Assembly: GCA_050699055.1 (NCBI GenBank)
Contig: JBOHCT010000222.1
Span: 1-6,016 of the forward strand
Direction of reading: 5' to 3'
From: JBOHCT01 sp050699055
GTDB lineage: Bacteria > Actinomycetota > Actinomycetes > Streptosporangiales > JBOHCT01
Length of the DNA stretch: 6,016 bases
A program made the position numbers and the translations under genes. How positions within the stretch are numbered: the first letter of the stretch is position 1; every line of letters starts with the position of its first letter. The notes beneath the pieces were generated by a model. That model was not told the origin of the DNA. It ran no database searches and was given only the letters and a program-made list of their open reading frames with translations. Below, in pieces: positions 1 through 5,881 of this stretch.

Positions 1-1168
1 GCTCGCCGCGCTCGCCGTCCTGAGCGGCGCGTCCGCCGCGATCGCGGTCGCCCCCTCCTGGGCGGGCGTGCCGCTGGCCGGGCTCGTCGGTGTCTTCGAC
101 GCCTGGGTCTGGCGGGCCGTGCTCGGGGCCTGCGCGCGAGCCGGAGAACGCCCGCCCCCCGCGCTGCGGGCCGGCCGACGCGCGGGGGTGAGCGGAAGAA
201 GGGCGCCGCGATGGACCATACCCGTCGTCCTCGCCCTCGTGCTGGCGACGTCCCTCGGAGGCATCCGCGGGTTCGTCGGCACACACGTCCTGTTCGGCGT
301 CCCCGACCTCGCGTACCTCTCCTACCCACCGCCGCACGGCCGGCCCGTCCTGGTGGTCGGCGGGTTCGGCTCGGACTGGCCGGATAGCCGGGTCCTCCGC
401 TTCGGCCCCCGGTTCGACGTCAGGCGCTTCTCGTACGCGGGGCTCACGTCCGACGGCCGTCCGCTGCCCTACGACGGGTACGACACGGACAAGCCGCTCA
501 GACCCCTCACCGGGATGCTCCGGCGGCAGGTCCAAGCGCTCCACCGCGAGACAGGCAAGCGGGTGGTCCTCGTCGCCCAGAGCGAGGGGACGCTGATCGC
601 GGGCAGGTACCTCGACACGACGCCCGGCGCTCCGGTCACCACGTTCGCGATGGTGAGCCCGGTGATCGGGCCCGCACGGGCGTACTTCCCACCGGCCGGG
701 TCGTCCGGCTTCGGCGTGGCGACCGGCTGGACCCTGCGTGCTGTCATGGGGGCGCTCGGCCGCGCTGGAGACGTGGGGATCTCGCCGGACGCTCCCGTGC
801 TGCGCTCCTTCGACGACAACGCACGCCGGACCCGCGGGCTCGTCTGCCATCCCAGACCCGGGATCCGGCAGCTCGCCGTCCTGCCGTTGGCGGACGCGGT
901 GGCCGGCCCCTACGACACGATGGTGGCCGCCCCTACCTGCGTACGTCAGTCCATCGTGGTCGCCGGCATGCACGGCCAGCTGATGCGCAGCCTCTGGGCG
1001 CAGGACCTCGTCGGCGACTACCTCGCCGGCCGGACACCCCGCTCGCCGGTGCCGACCGCCGTGTGGTCGGCGCTGCGGGCGCTCACCAGCGGCTGGCAGG
1101 CCCCGACCCTGCCCCTCGACCTCAACCCTGCGTGGCGCGGCGACGGGCCGGAACCTGTGCCACACTGA
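1..1168 (+). CDS. Membrane-anchored alpha/beta-hydrolase-like protein, 5'-truncated by the window edge
   Basis: The reading frame is open from base 2 to the TGA at 1166-1168, giving 388 visible residues. A GTG at 68 exists, but the 22 codons before it are also open and hydrophobic, so the real start is probably outside the window. Seen: a hydrophobic N-terminal stretch (residues about 1-45), an arginine-rich linker, a second membrane segment (about 72-98), then a soluble domain. That domain has a strand followed by AQSEG, a GxSxG-like nucleophile elbow with Ala for the first Gly and Ser at codon 581-583. A candidate acid is Asp at 893-895 (PLADAV) and a candidate His is at 971-973 (AGMHGQ), in the right order for a Ser-Asp-His triad. 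Inference: a hydrolase domain tethered to the membrane, possibly facing outward, substrate unknown. It may be a lipase or esterase-like protein or an inactive fold member. The Uma2 gene follows 26 bp later on the same strand and could share its transcript. Confidence 0.75.
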   Translation, partial: LAALAVLSGASAAIAVAPSWAGVPLAGLVGVFDAWVWRAVLGACARAGERPPPALRAGRRAGVSGRRAPRWTIPVVLALVLATSLGGIRGFVGTHVLFGVPDLAYLSYPPPHGRPVLVVGGFGSDWPDSRVLRFGPRFDVRRFSYAGLTSDGRPLPYDGYDTDKPLRPLTGMLRRQVQALHRETGKRVVLVAQSEGTLIAGRYLDTTPGAPVTTFAMVSPVIGPARAYFPPAGSSGFGVATGWTLRAVMGALGRAGDVGISPDAPVLRSFDDNARRTRGLVCHPRPGIRQLAVLPLADAVAGPYDTMVAAPTCVRQSIVVAGMHGQLMRSLWAQDLVGDYLAGRTPRSPVPTAVWSALRALTSGWQAPTLPLDLNPAWRGDGPEPVPH

Positions 1169-1180
1169 AGATCGGCAGCC

Positions 1181-1189
1181 AGAAAGGGG
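1181..1189 (+). promoter_or_regulatory. Ribosome binding site deciding the Uma2 start
   Basis: AGAAAGGGG lies 5 nt before the ATG at 1195. It supports that ATG over an in-frame start at 1063, which would place 44 extra residues inside the preceding gene and add no family-like sequence. Confidence 0.6.
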
Positions 1190-1194
1190 CCGAC

Positions 1195-1776
1195 ATGAGC
1201 CAGGCCACGCTGGAGGCGGCTCGCGAGCCGTGGACGGTCGATGACCTCGCGCGCCTGCCTGACAACGGCCAGCGGTACGAGATCATCGACGGGAGCCTGC
1301 TCGTGACGCCTCCTCCCTCACCCCGACACCAAGGCGTCGCTAGCCGCCTGGTTGCCGTGCTGAACGAGCGTCCTGAACCAGAGTGGGAGTCTGTCGAGGC
1401 CGTCGGCGTCCTGCTGCGCGATACGGCGACGACGACCAGGGTGCTGATCCCGGACGTGGTCGTCGCCCGGGCGTCCGCGTTGTGGTCGGACGCGGCGATC
1501 CTGAAGTCGTCGGACATCCTGCTCGCCGTCGAGATCGTGTCGCCGTCGTCGGTGACCAACGATCGGGTCACCAAGCCGGCCCTGCTGGCGGAGGCGGGCG
1601 TGCCCGCGTACTGGCGGGTCGAGCTGGACGAGCCGGGAGGCCCGTCCATCGTCCTCCACCGCCTCGTTCGCGGCAGCTACTCGAAGGACGAGGTCGTCCA
1701 CGCCGACGAGGTCAAGGAGACCGACTGGCCGCTCCCCTGCCGCCTCGCCCCTGGTGAGCTCGTCGGCCGCCGCTGA
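1195..1776 (+). CDS. Uma2 family (DUF820) PD-(D/E)XK-fold protein
   Basis: The protein has 193 residues, a usual length for the family. It shows the Uma2 layout: an N-terminal helix (WTVDDLARLP), then RYEIIDGSLLVTPPPSPRH (residues 27-45), with Glu29, Asp32 and His45 in the positions usual for the family. A PDVVVA strand (86-91, Asp87) and VEIVSPSS (112-119, Glu113) follow, then Lys127 and the closing AEAGVPAYWRVE (132-143). Asp87, Glu113 and the following basic residue are consistent with the PD-(D/E)XK nuclease core. The biological role of Uma2 proteins is largely unknown; they are often numerous in actinobacteria and cyanobacteria and are annotated as putative endonucleases. The ATG is chosen by its upstream ribosome binding site. 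The gene lies 26 bp after the hydrolase and ends directly against hisH on the opposite strand, with no terminator between them. Confidence 0.9.
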   Translation: MSQATLEAAREPWTVDDLARLPDNGQRYEIIDGSLLVTPPPSPRHQGVASRLVAVLNERPEPEWESVEAVGVLLRDTATTTRVLIPDVVVARASALWSDAAILKSSDILLAVEIVSPSSVTNDRVTKPALLAEAGVPAYWRVELDEPGGPSIVLHRLVRGSYSKDEVVHADEVKETDWPLPCRLAPGELVGRR

Positions 1777-1779
1777 TCA
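1774..1779. other. Zero-gap convergent stop codons in a TGATCA palindrome
   Basis: The Uma2 stop TGA occupies 1774-1776, and the hisH stop TGA on the other strand reads through 1779-1777. Together they form TGATCA with no intergenic base. I see no hairpin with a T-run near the junction on either strand, so the two transcripts probably run into each other's coding region. Confidence 0.85.
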
Positions 1780-2412
1780 ACGAAGAGCCCGCAGCCAGTT
1801 GCGCAACAGGAGCGCTCCCGCGTCCCCTGACTTCTCGGGGTGGAACTGCGTCGCGGCGAGCGGCCCGTTCTCGGCCGCCGCGACGAACCGCTCGCCGTAC
1901 TCCGCCGTCGTCACCAGCGGCGGCGTGAAGTGCCGAGACGGCGCGAAGTCGAGCGACCGGGCGGCGTAGGAGTGGACGAAGTAGAAGCGGGCACCGGCGT
2001 CGAGCCCGGCGAAAAGCCGCGAACCGTCGGGGGCGCGGACGGTGTTCCAGCCCATGTGCGGCAAGCGGGGCGCGGTGAGCCGCTCGACCAGACCGGGCCA
2101 CTCGCCGCAGCCCTCGGTCTCGACGTTGTGCTCGACGCCCCGCTCGAACAGCACCTGCATGCCGACGCAGATGCCGAGCACCGGCCGTCCGCCCGCGAGA
2201 CGCTTCCCGATGAGCTCGGGTCCGCGTACCGCCCGCAGCCCGCGCATGCACGCGGCGAACGCGCCGACCCCCGGCACGACGAGGCCATCCGCGCCCATGG
2301 CGGCGGCGAAGCCGTCGGTCACGGTCACGTCGGCGCCGACACGTGCGGCGGCGCGCTCGGCCGAGCGGAGGTTGCCCGACCCGTAGTCGAGCACGACGAC
2401 CCGCGGCCTCAC
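1777..2412 (-). CDS. hisH: Imidazole glycerol phosphate synthase, glutamine amidotransferase subunit HisH
   Basis: The protein has 211 residues, a normal length for HisH. In the cytoplasmic HisH-HisF complex it hydrolyses glutamine and passes ammonia to HisF, which makes imidazole-glycerol phosphate and AICAR from PRFAR. Seen: N-terminal VVVLDYGSGNLRS, the oxyanion-region motif PGVGAF (47-52), the nucleophile elbow GICVGMQ with Cys82, PHMGWN (118-123), YFVHSY (144-149), and QFHPEKSG with His191 and Glu193 completing the class I amidotransferase triad. The start is the GTG at 2412-2410, with GGGGAAG (2417-2423) four bases upstream. It is the last his gene on this strand here. It lies 103 bp after hisB rather than overlapping it, and that gap holds a large hairpin. 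The usual downstream partners (hisA/priA, hisF) are absent and Uma2 faces it instead. Confidence 0.96.
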   Translation of the reverse strand: MRPRVVVLDYGSGNLRSAERAAARVGADVTVTDGFAAAMGADGLVVPGVGAFAACMRGLRAVRGPELIGKRLAGGRPVLGICVGMQVLFERGVEHNVETEGCGEWPGLVERLTAPRLPHMGWNTVRAPDGSRLFAGLDAGARFYFVHSYAARSLDFAPSRHFTPPLVTTAEYGERFVAAAENGPLAATQFHPEKSGDAGALLLRNWLRALR

Positions 2413-2438
2413 AGCACTTCCCCGACATCCCCACTCGT

Positions 2439-2500
2439 GCCGATCTTGGACTTATCGGGGTTTGAAGCGGACAAATTCCCCCAATAACTCCAAGATCGGC
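2439..2500 (-). repeat. 62-bp hairpin / palindromic element between hisB and hisH
   Basis: Two perfect 12-base arms, GCCGATCTTGGA (2439-2450) and TCCAAGATCGGC (2489-2500), enclose further pairing. 2452-2455 pairs with 2484-2487, 2457-2460 with 2479-2482, and TTTG 2461-2464 with CAAA 2472-2475, leaving a 7-base loop and a 3-base bulge. The bases at 2456 and 2483 make a G-U pair only in minus-strand RNA; in plus-strand RNA they are a C-A mismatch. With that wobble, about 25 pairs form, broken by one G-G mismatch (2451/2488). The interior is AT-richer than the flanking genes. No T-run follows on either strand, so it is not a classical intrinsic terminator. It could be an mRNA processing or stability hairpin, a U-less attenuating terminator that lowers hisH expression, or a copy of a dispersed REP-like palindrome or small MITE. 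No target duplication was seen at its edges. Confidence 0.8.
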
Positions 2501-2515
2501 GGCGGGAGCGTGGGC

Positions 2516-3106
2516 TCACAGCACCCCCTTGGTGCTCGGGACCCCGCCACCCTCGTACGCGATCGCCTCGCGCAACGCCCGGGCCACGGCCTTGAACTGG
2601 GCCTCGACGACGTGGTGGGCGTTGCGGCCGTACAGCACACGCACGTGCAGGCAGGCCGCGGCGTGCGCGGCGAACGACTCGAACACGTGCCGGGTGAGCG
2701 TCGTGTCGTACGTTCCGATCAGCGGGGCGATCGGCGGCTCCTCGTGCACGACGTACGGCCGGCCGGACAGGTCGACCGCGGCATGCACGAGCGTCTCGTC
2801 CAGTGGGACCATCGCGTCGCCGAACCGCCGGATGCCCGCCTTGTCCCCGAGCGCCTCGCGGAACGACTGACCGAGCGCGATCGAGGTGTCCTCGACCGTG
2901 TGGTGGGCGTCGATGTCGAGGTCGCCCTTGGCGCGTACGGTCATCGTGATGCCGCCGTGCCTGGCGAGCTGCGCGAGCATGTGGTCGAAGAACGGCACCC
3001 CGGTGTCGACCTCCGCAGTGTTGGCCTGGCCACCGCCGTCGAGGTCGAGCTCGACGAGCACGTCGGTCTCACCAGTGCTCCGCTGCACGCGTGACGTGCG
3101 ACTCAT
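2516..3106 (-). CDS. hisB: Imidazoleglycerol-phosphate dehydratase HisB (monofunctional)
   Basis: The protein has 196 residues, the length of monofunctional IGPD. There is no phosphatase domain of the enterobacterial bifunctional type. It converts imidazole-glycerol phosphate to imidazole-acetol phosphate, normally as a Mn-dependent 24-mer. Seen: the start of the dehydratase domain, TGVPFFDHML (35-44); the metal motif DAHHTVED (66-73) with His68, His69, Glu72 and Asp73; the second half-repeat motif GRNAHHVVEAQFKA (160-173) with His164, His165 and Glu168; and the C-terminal PSTKG. The ATG at 3106-3104 overlaps the hisC stop as ATGA, and AAGGAGG at 3117-3123 lies 10 bases upstream. An open frame continues about 71 codons upstream of this ATG, but it lies inside hisC and is not family-like. 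It is probably translationally coupled to hisC. Confidence 0.97.
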   Translation of the reverse strand: MSRTSRVQRSTGETDVLVELDLDGGGQANTAEVDTGVPFFDHMLAQLARHGGITMTVRAKGDLDIDAHHTVEDTSIALGQSFREALGDKAGIRRFGDAMVPLDETLVHAAVDLSGRPYVVHEEPPIAPLIGTYDTTLTRHVFESFAAHAAACLHVRVLYGRNAHHVVEAQFKAVARALREAIAYEGGGVPSTKGVL

Positions 3107-4182
3107 CGGCTCACCACCTCCTTCAACGCTCGCCGAAAGGCCCCCATCTCTTCGGGGAGCCCCATGCTCACCCGCAGCCATGCGGGCGGGCCGACCTCGC
3201 GGACCAGCACGCCGCGGTCGAGCAGGCCCTGCCACACGGCGTGACGGTCGGCGAAACGGCCGAACAGCGCGAAGTTCGCGTCGGAGTCGACCACGTCGAA
3301 CCCCTCCCCCCGCAACCACGCGACGGTCTCGTCGCGTACCCGCCGCAGCGCGTCGACGGTGCCGAGCAGCTCCCCGGCGTGCGCGAGCGCGACACGTGCC
3401 ACCGCCTGGGTCACCGCGGACAGGTGGTAGGGCAGCCGCACGAGCTGAACGGCGTCGACCACGCCGGGGTCGGCTGCGAGGTAGCCGAGCCTGGCCCCGG
3501 CCATCGCGAACGCCTTCGACATGGTGCGGGTCACGACCAGGCGGGGGTAACGCGGCAGCAGGGCGAGCGCACTCGGCGTGCCGGGCCTCGCGAACTCGGC
3601 GTACGCCTCGTCCACCACAACCATGCCCGGGGCGGCCGCGCAGATCTTCTCGACGACCTCGAGCGGCAGGGCGGTGCCGGTCGGGTTGTTGGGCGAGGCC
3701 AGGAAGACGATGGCGGGACGGTGCTCGCGGACGGCGGCGACGGCGCGCGACGGATCCAGCCCGAAGTCCTCCTCACGACTCTCGCTGATCCAGCCAGTCG
3801 CGGTGATCCCGGCGATGATCGGGTGCATCGAGTACGACGGCTCGAAGCCGAGCGCCGTACGCCCGGGCCCGCCGAACGCCTGGTGGAGCTGCTGGATGAT
3901 CTCGTTCGACCCGTTCGCGGCCCACACCTCGCGCCCCGTCAGCTCGTGGCCGAGATAGTCGGCGAGGTCCTTGCACAGATCCACGGCGTCCCGGTCGGGG
4001 TAGCGGTTCAGTGCGCCGGCGACATCCGCCACGCCGTCGCGCAGCGCCGCGACCAGCCGGCCCGGGGGCGGGTAAGGGTTCTCGTTCGTGTTGAGCCGCA
4101 CGGGAACGTCGAGCTGCGGCGCGCCGTACGGGCTGCGGTCACGCAGGTCGTCGCGGAGCGGCAGGTCGTCGAGCCGGGTCAC
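3103..4182 (-). CDS. hisC: Histidinol-phosphate aminotransferase HisC
   Basis: The protein has 359 residues, a typical HisC length. It is a PLP enzyme of aminotransferase fold type I that moves an amino group from glutamate to imidazole-acetol phosphate, giving histidinol phosphate. Seen: LNTNENPYPPP (30-40); ANGSNE (89-94), in the cofactor phosphate region; FEPSYSMH (113-120); SPNNPTG (163-169); VVVDEAYAEF (188-197) with Asp191 and Tyr194; TMSKAFAMAGARLGY (220-234) with the PLP lysine Lys223 and Arg231; and WLRVSMG (335-341) with Arg337. The start is the GTG at 4182-4180, overlapping the hisD stop as GTGA. GAGGG (4193-4197) sits 10 bases upstream. The frame stays open further upstream inside hisD, but only as a low-complexity arginine-rich shadow. 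Its own stop overlaps the hisB start by four bases. Confidence 0.96.
   Translation of the reverse strand: MTRLDDLPLRDDLRDRSPYGAPQLDVPVRLNTNENPYPPPGRLVAALRDGVADVAGALNRYPDRDAVDLCKDLADYLGHELTGREVWAANGSNEIIQQLHQAFGGPGRTALGFEPSYSMHPIIAGITATGWISESREEDFGLDPSRAVAAVREHRPAIVFLASPNNPTGTALPLEVVEKICAAAPGMVVVDEAYAEFARPGTPSALALLPRYPRLVVTRTMSKAFAMAGARLGYLAADPGVVDAVQLVRLPYHLSAVTQAVARVALAHAGELLGTVDALRRVRDETVAWLRGEGFDVVDSDANFALFGRFADRHAVWQGLLDRGVLVREVGPPAWLRVSMGLPEEMGAFRRALKEVVSR
3116..3123 (-). promoter_or_regulatory. Strong ribosome binding site for hisB inside the hisC 3' end
   Basis: Minus-strand AAGGAGGT is a near-perfect Shine-Dalgarno sequence ending about 9 bases before the hisB ATG. It fixes the hisB start and fits re-initiation at the ATGA overlap. 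Confidence 0.75.
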
Positions 4183-5471
4183 GGCCGGCCCACCCTCGTC
4201 TCGACGGCATCGACGTGCGCGGCGAGGTCCTCGGTCCCGCCCAGCGCGCGGATGTGCGGTGCGACCCCGGCCAGCGCGTCGCGGGTGTACTCCACGACCT
4301 GGATGCCGCGCAGGAACGACCCGACCGACAGCCCGCCGGTGTGGCGCGCGGTGCCGCCGGTCGGCAAGACGTGGTTGGACCCCGCGAGGTAGTCGCCGAG
4401 CGACACCGGCGCGTACGGCCCCACGAAGATCGCACCCGCGTTGCGCACTCGGCGGGCGACCGCGGACGCCTGTCGGGTGAGGATCTCCAGGTGTTCGGGC
4501 GCCCACGCGTCGATGACCGCGAGCCCCGCGGCGAGGTCGTCGACGAGGACGTACGCGGACTGGCCGGCGAGAGCGGCCTCGACCCGCTCGCGGTGCCTGG
4601 TGGCGGCCACCTGCTTGCGCAGCTCGACGTCGACCCGGTCGGGCAGATCGGCATGGGGCGTGACGAGCAGGCAGGCCGCCAGCTCGTCGTGCTCGGCCTG
4701 GGCGACGAGGTCGGCGGCGACGTACGCCGGGTCGGCGGTGTCGTCGGCCAGGATCGCGATCTCTGTGGGTCCGGCCTCGGAGTCGATCGCGACGCGACCG
4801 CGCAGCAGCCGCTTCGCCGCGGCGACGTAGACATTGCCGGGGCCGGTCACCACGTCGGCCGGCGGGCATGCCTCGGTGCCGTAGGCGAACATCGCGATCG
4901 CCTGCGCCCCCCCGACCGCGTGGACCTCGTCGACACCGAGCAGGGCGCACGCCGCCAGCACGACGGGATGGGGGTCCCCGCCGAACTCGCGTTGCGGCGG
5001 CGACGCGACCGCGAGCGAGCGTACGCCCGCGACCTCGGCGGGCACGACGTTCATCACGACGCTGGACGGGTACGCCACTTGACCGCCGGGCACATAGAGG
5101 CCGACCCGCTCGACGGGAACGAAACGCTCGGTGACGGCGGCCCCGTCCGCCAGGCGGACCGTGACCTCGGCGCGGCGCTGCGCCTCGTGGACGACCCGCG
5201 ACCGGCTTATCGCCTCCTCCAGCGCGGCACGGACGCCGGGATCGAGCCGCGCCAGGGCCTCGTCGAGGACAGCCGTCGTTACCCGGGTCCGCTCTCGGTC
5301 GACGCCGTCAAAACGCGCGGTGTGCTCGCGGACGGCGGCGCCGCCCCGGTGCCGCACGTCGTCGCAGATCGGCCGCACGGCGTCGAGCGCCGCCTCGGCG
5401 TCGAGCGCGGCGCGGGGCAGCTTGTCTCGGGGGTCGGCGGCGGACCCGCGCAGGTCGATACGGGAGATCAC
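4179..5471 (-). CDS. hisD: Histidinol dehydrogenase HisD
   Basis: The protein has 430 residues, a full-length HisD. This zinc enzyme oxidises L-histidinol to L-histidinal and then to L-histidine with two NAD+, the last two steps of the pathway. Seen: GLYVPGG (124-130); the nucleotide-binding region GPGNVYVAAAK (210-220); DSEAGPTEI (230-238); zinc ligands Gln258, His261, Asp360 (SLGDYL) and His419 (AAHVDA), matching the E. coli ligand set; and the catalytic pair Glu326-His327 in APEHLEI. All key residues are intact. The start is the GTG at 5471-5469, giving the family-like N-terminus MISRIDLRG. An in-frame TAG at 5483-5481 excludes any longer form. No Shine-Dalgarno sequence precedes the GTG, while a -10-like TAGACT ends six bases before it, so translation is probably leaderless. 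First gene of the his operon; its stop overlaps hisC. Confidence 0.97.
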   Translation of the reverse strand: MISRIDLRGSAADPRDKLPRAALDAEAALDAVRPICDDVRHRGGAAVREHTARFDGVDRERTRVTTAVLDEALARLDPGVRAALEEAISRSRVVHEAQRRAEVTVRLADGAAVTERFVPVERVGLYVPGGQVAYPSSVVMNVVPAEVAGVRSLAVASPPQREFGGDPHPVVLAACALLGVDEVHAVGGAQAIAMFAYGTEACPPADVVTGPGNVYVAAAKRLLRGRVAIDSEAGPTEIAILADDTADPAYVAADLVAQAEHDELAACLLVTPHADLPDRVDVELRKQVAATRHRERVEAALAGQSAYVLVDDLAAGLAVIDAWAPEHLEILTRQASAVARRVRNAGAIFVGPYAPVSLGDYLAGSNHVLPTGGTARHTGGLSVGSFLRGIQVVEYTRDALAGVAPHIRALGGTEDLAAHVDAVETRVGRP

Positions 5472-5477
5472 GCCGCA

Positions 5478-5483
5478 AGTCTA
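5478..5483 (-). promoter_or_regulatory. Candidate -10 box of the hisD promoter (leaderless start)
   Basis: On the minus strand TAGACT fits the actinobacterial TANNNT pattern and ends six bases before the hisD GTG, which would put the transcription start on or next to the start codon. No convincing -35 box is visible at 17-18 bp spacing. No leader peptide rich in histidine codons and no T-box-like structure fits in the short upstream region. Confidence 0.55.
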
Positions 5484-5510
5484 CGGACGGAAGGAGGACC
5501 CGGGCCCACC

Positions 5511-5553
5511 TTGGCAACCCGTTCATACGATAATGACTAAGATACGAGTGGAG
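5511..5553 (+). promoter_or_regulatory. AT-rich candidate promoter/operator and ribosome binding site of the antitoxin gene
   Basis: This is the only clearly AT-rich patch between hisD and the antitoxin gene. It holds several -10-like hexamers (TACGAT 5526-5531, GATAAT 5529-5534, TAAGAT 5538-5543) and a -35-like TTGGCA (5511-5516), but no pair has ideal spacing. ATACGA occurs twice (5525-5530 and 5542-5547), 17 bp apart, a possible operator for an autoregulating antitoxin. GTGGAG at 5548-5553 is the ribosome binding site, 5 bases before the ATG at 5559. Confidence 0.35.
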
Positions 5554-5558
5554 TGACG

Positions 5559-5879
5559 ATGACCGAGACGACGGGGGAGCAGCTAGCAGACGCGTTGGAG
5601 AGGCTCGGGCAGGGCGACACGCGCACCCGTCCGGTCTCGATGAGCCTGCCGGGCCCACTCGCCGACGCCCTCGCGCAGCTCGCCGACGCCGGTGTCGTCC
5701 ACAGCACGTCCGCCGCCGCCGAAGCGCTCACCTCCTGGGCGTACAACAGACTCTTGCGGTTGACGCTGGACGAGATCTACCACGAGAACCCGGACCTGCG
5801 GCCGAGCCGGGAGAGGGTGCGCGCGCTGGCGGACCGGCTCGGGGTCTCCATGCGGCGCGGATCCGGAGAGGCCGCCTGA
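5559..5879 (+). CDS. Ribbon-helix-helix type antitoxin-like protein
   Basis: The protein has 106 residues. After a short acidic N-terminus (1-20), RPVSMSLPGPLADALAQLAD (24-43) reads as the RHH pattern of a short beta strand ending in SLP followed by an amphipathic helix. HSTSAAAEALTSWAYNRL (48-65) looks like the second helix. The rest (LDEIYHENPDLRPSRERVRALADRLGVSM) is charged and helical, as expected for a toxin-binding tail. It is probably the DNA-binding antitoxin of a VapBC-like pair that represses its own promoter and neutralises the downstream toxin. The ATG at 5559 is preferred because GTGGAG sits 5 bases upstream; the GTG at 5553 in the same frame would add two residues but overlaps that site. 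It is divergent from hisD, and its stop lies two bases before the next start. The exact RHH family cannot be named from sequence alone. Confidence 0.75.
   Translation: MTETTGEQLADALERLGQGDTRTRPVSMSLPGPLADALAQLADAGVVHSTSAAAEALTSWAYNRLLRLTLDEIYHENPDLRPSRERVRALADRLGVSMRRGSGEAA
5865..5871 (+). promoter_or_regulatory. Ribosome binding site for the PIN-like toxin frame
   Basis: GGAGAGG in the last codons of the antitoxin gene lies 10 bases before the ATG at 5882. This is the usual coupled arrangement of a toxin-antitoxin operon. Confidence 0.45.
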
Positions 5880-5881
5880 GC

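Noticed and set aside
1840..2487. Long open frames opposite hisH, hisB, hisC and hisD on the plus strand (for example 1840-2487, 3091-4392, 4215-5540)
   Set aside because: They are arginine-, glycine- and proline-rich shadows caused by high GC at codon third positions. The minus-strand frames carry complete catalytic motifs of his enzymes.
2439..2500. Classical rho-independent terminator
   Set aside because: No run of T follows the stem on either strand, and on the minus strand hisH starts shortly afterwards with its own ribosome binding site.
3107..3319. Upstream extension of hisB by 71 codons
   Set aside because: It lies within hisC, has no dehydratase-like sequence, and the ATG at 3106 has a strong ribosome binding site.
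4183..4950. Upstream in-frame extension of hisC to a 615-residue protein (possible fusion)
   Set aside because: The extra part lies entirely inside hisD in another frame, is low-complexity and arginine-rich, and the GTG at 4182 with its ribosome binding site gives the normal HisC length.
5489..5537. Plus-strand GGAAGGAGG as the ribosome binding site of a small leader ORF
   Set aside because: No ATG or GTG lies at a suitable distance. The only option is a TTG 13 bases away that opens nine codons before TAA, so the match is probably chance.
5472..5558. Histidine T-box, riboswitch or attenuator upstream of hisD
   Set aside because: Only 87 bp separate hisD from the divergent gene, the probable transcription start is at the hisD GTG, and no histidine-codon run is present.
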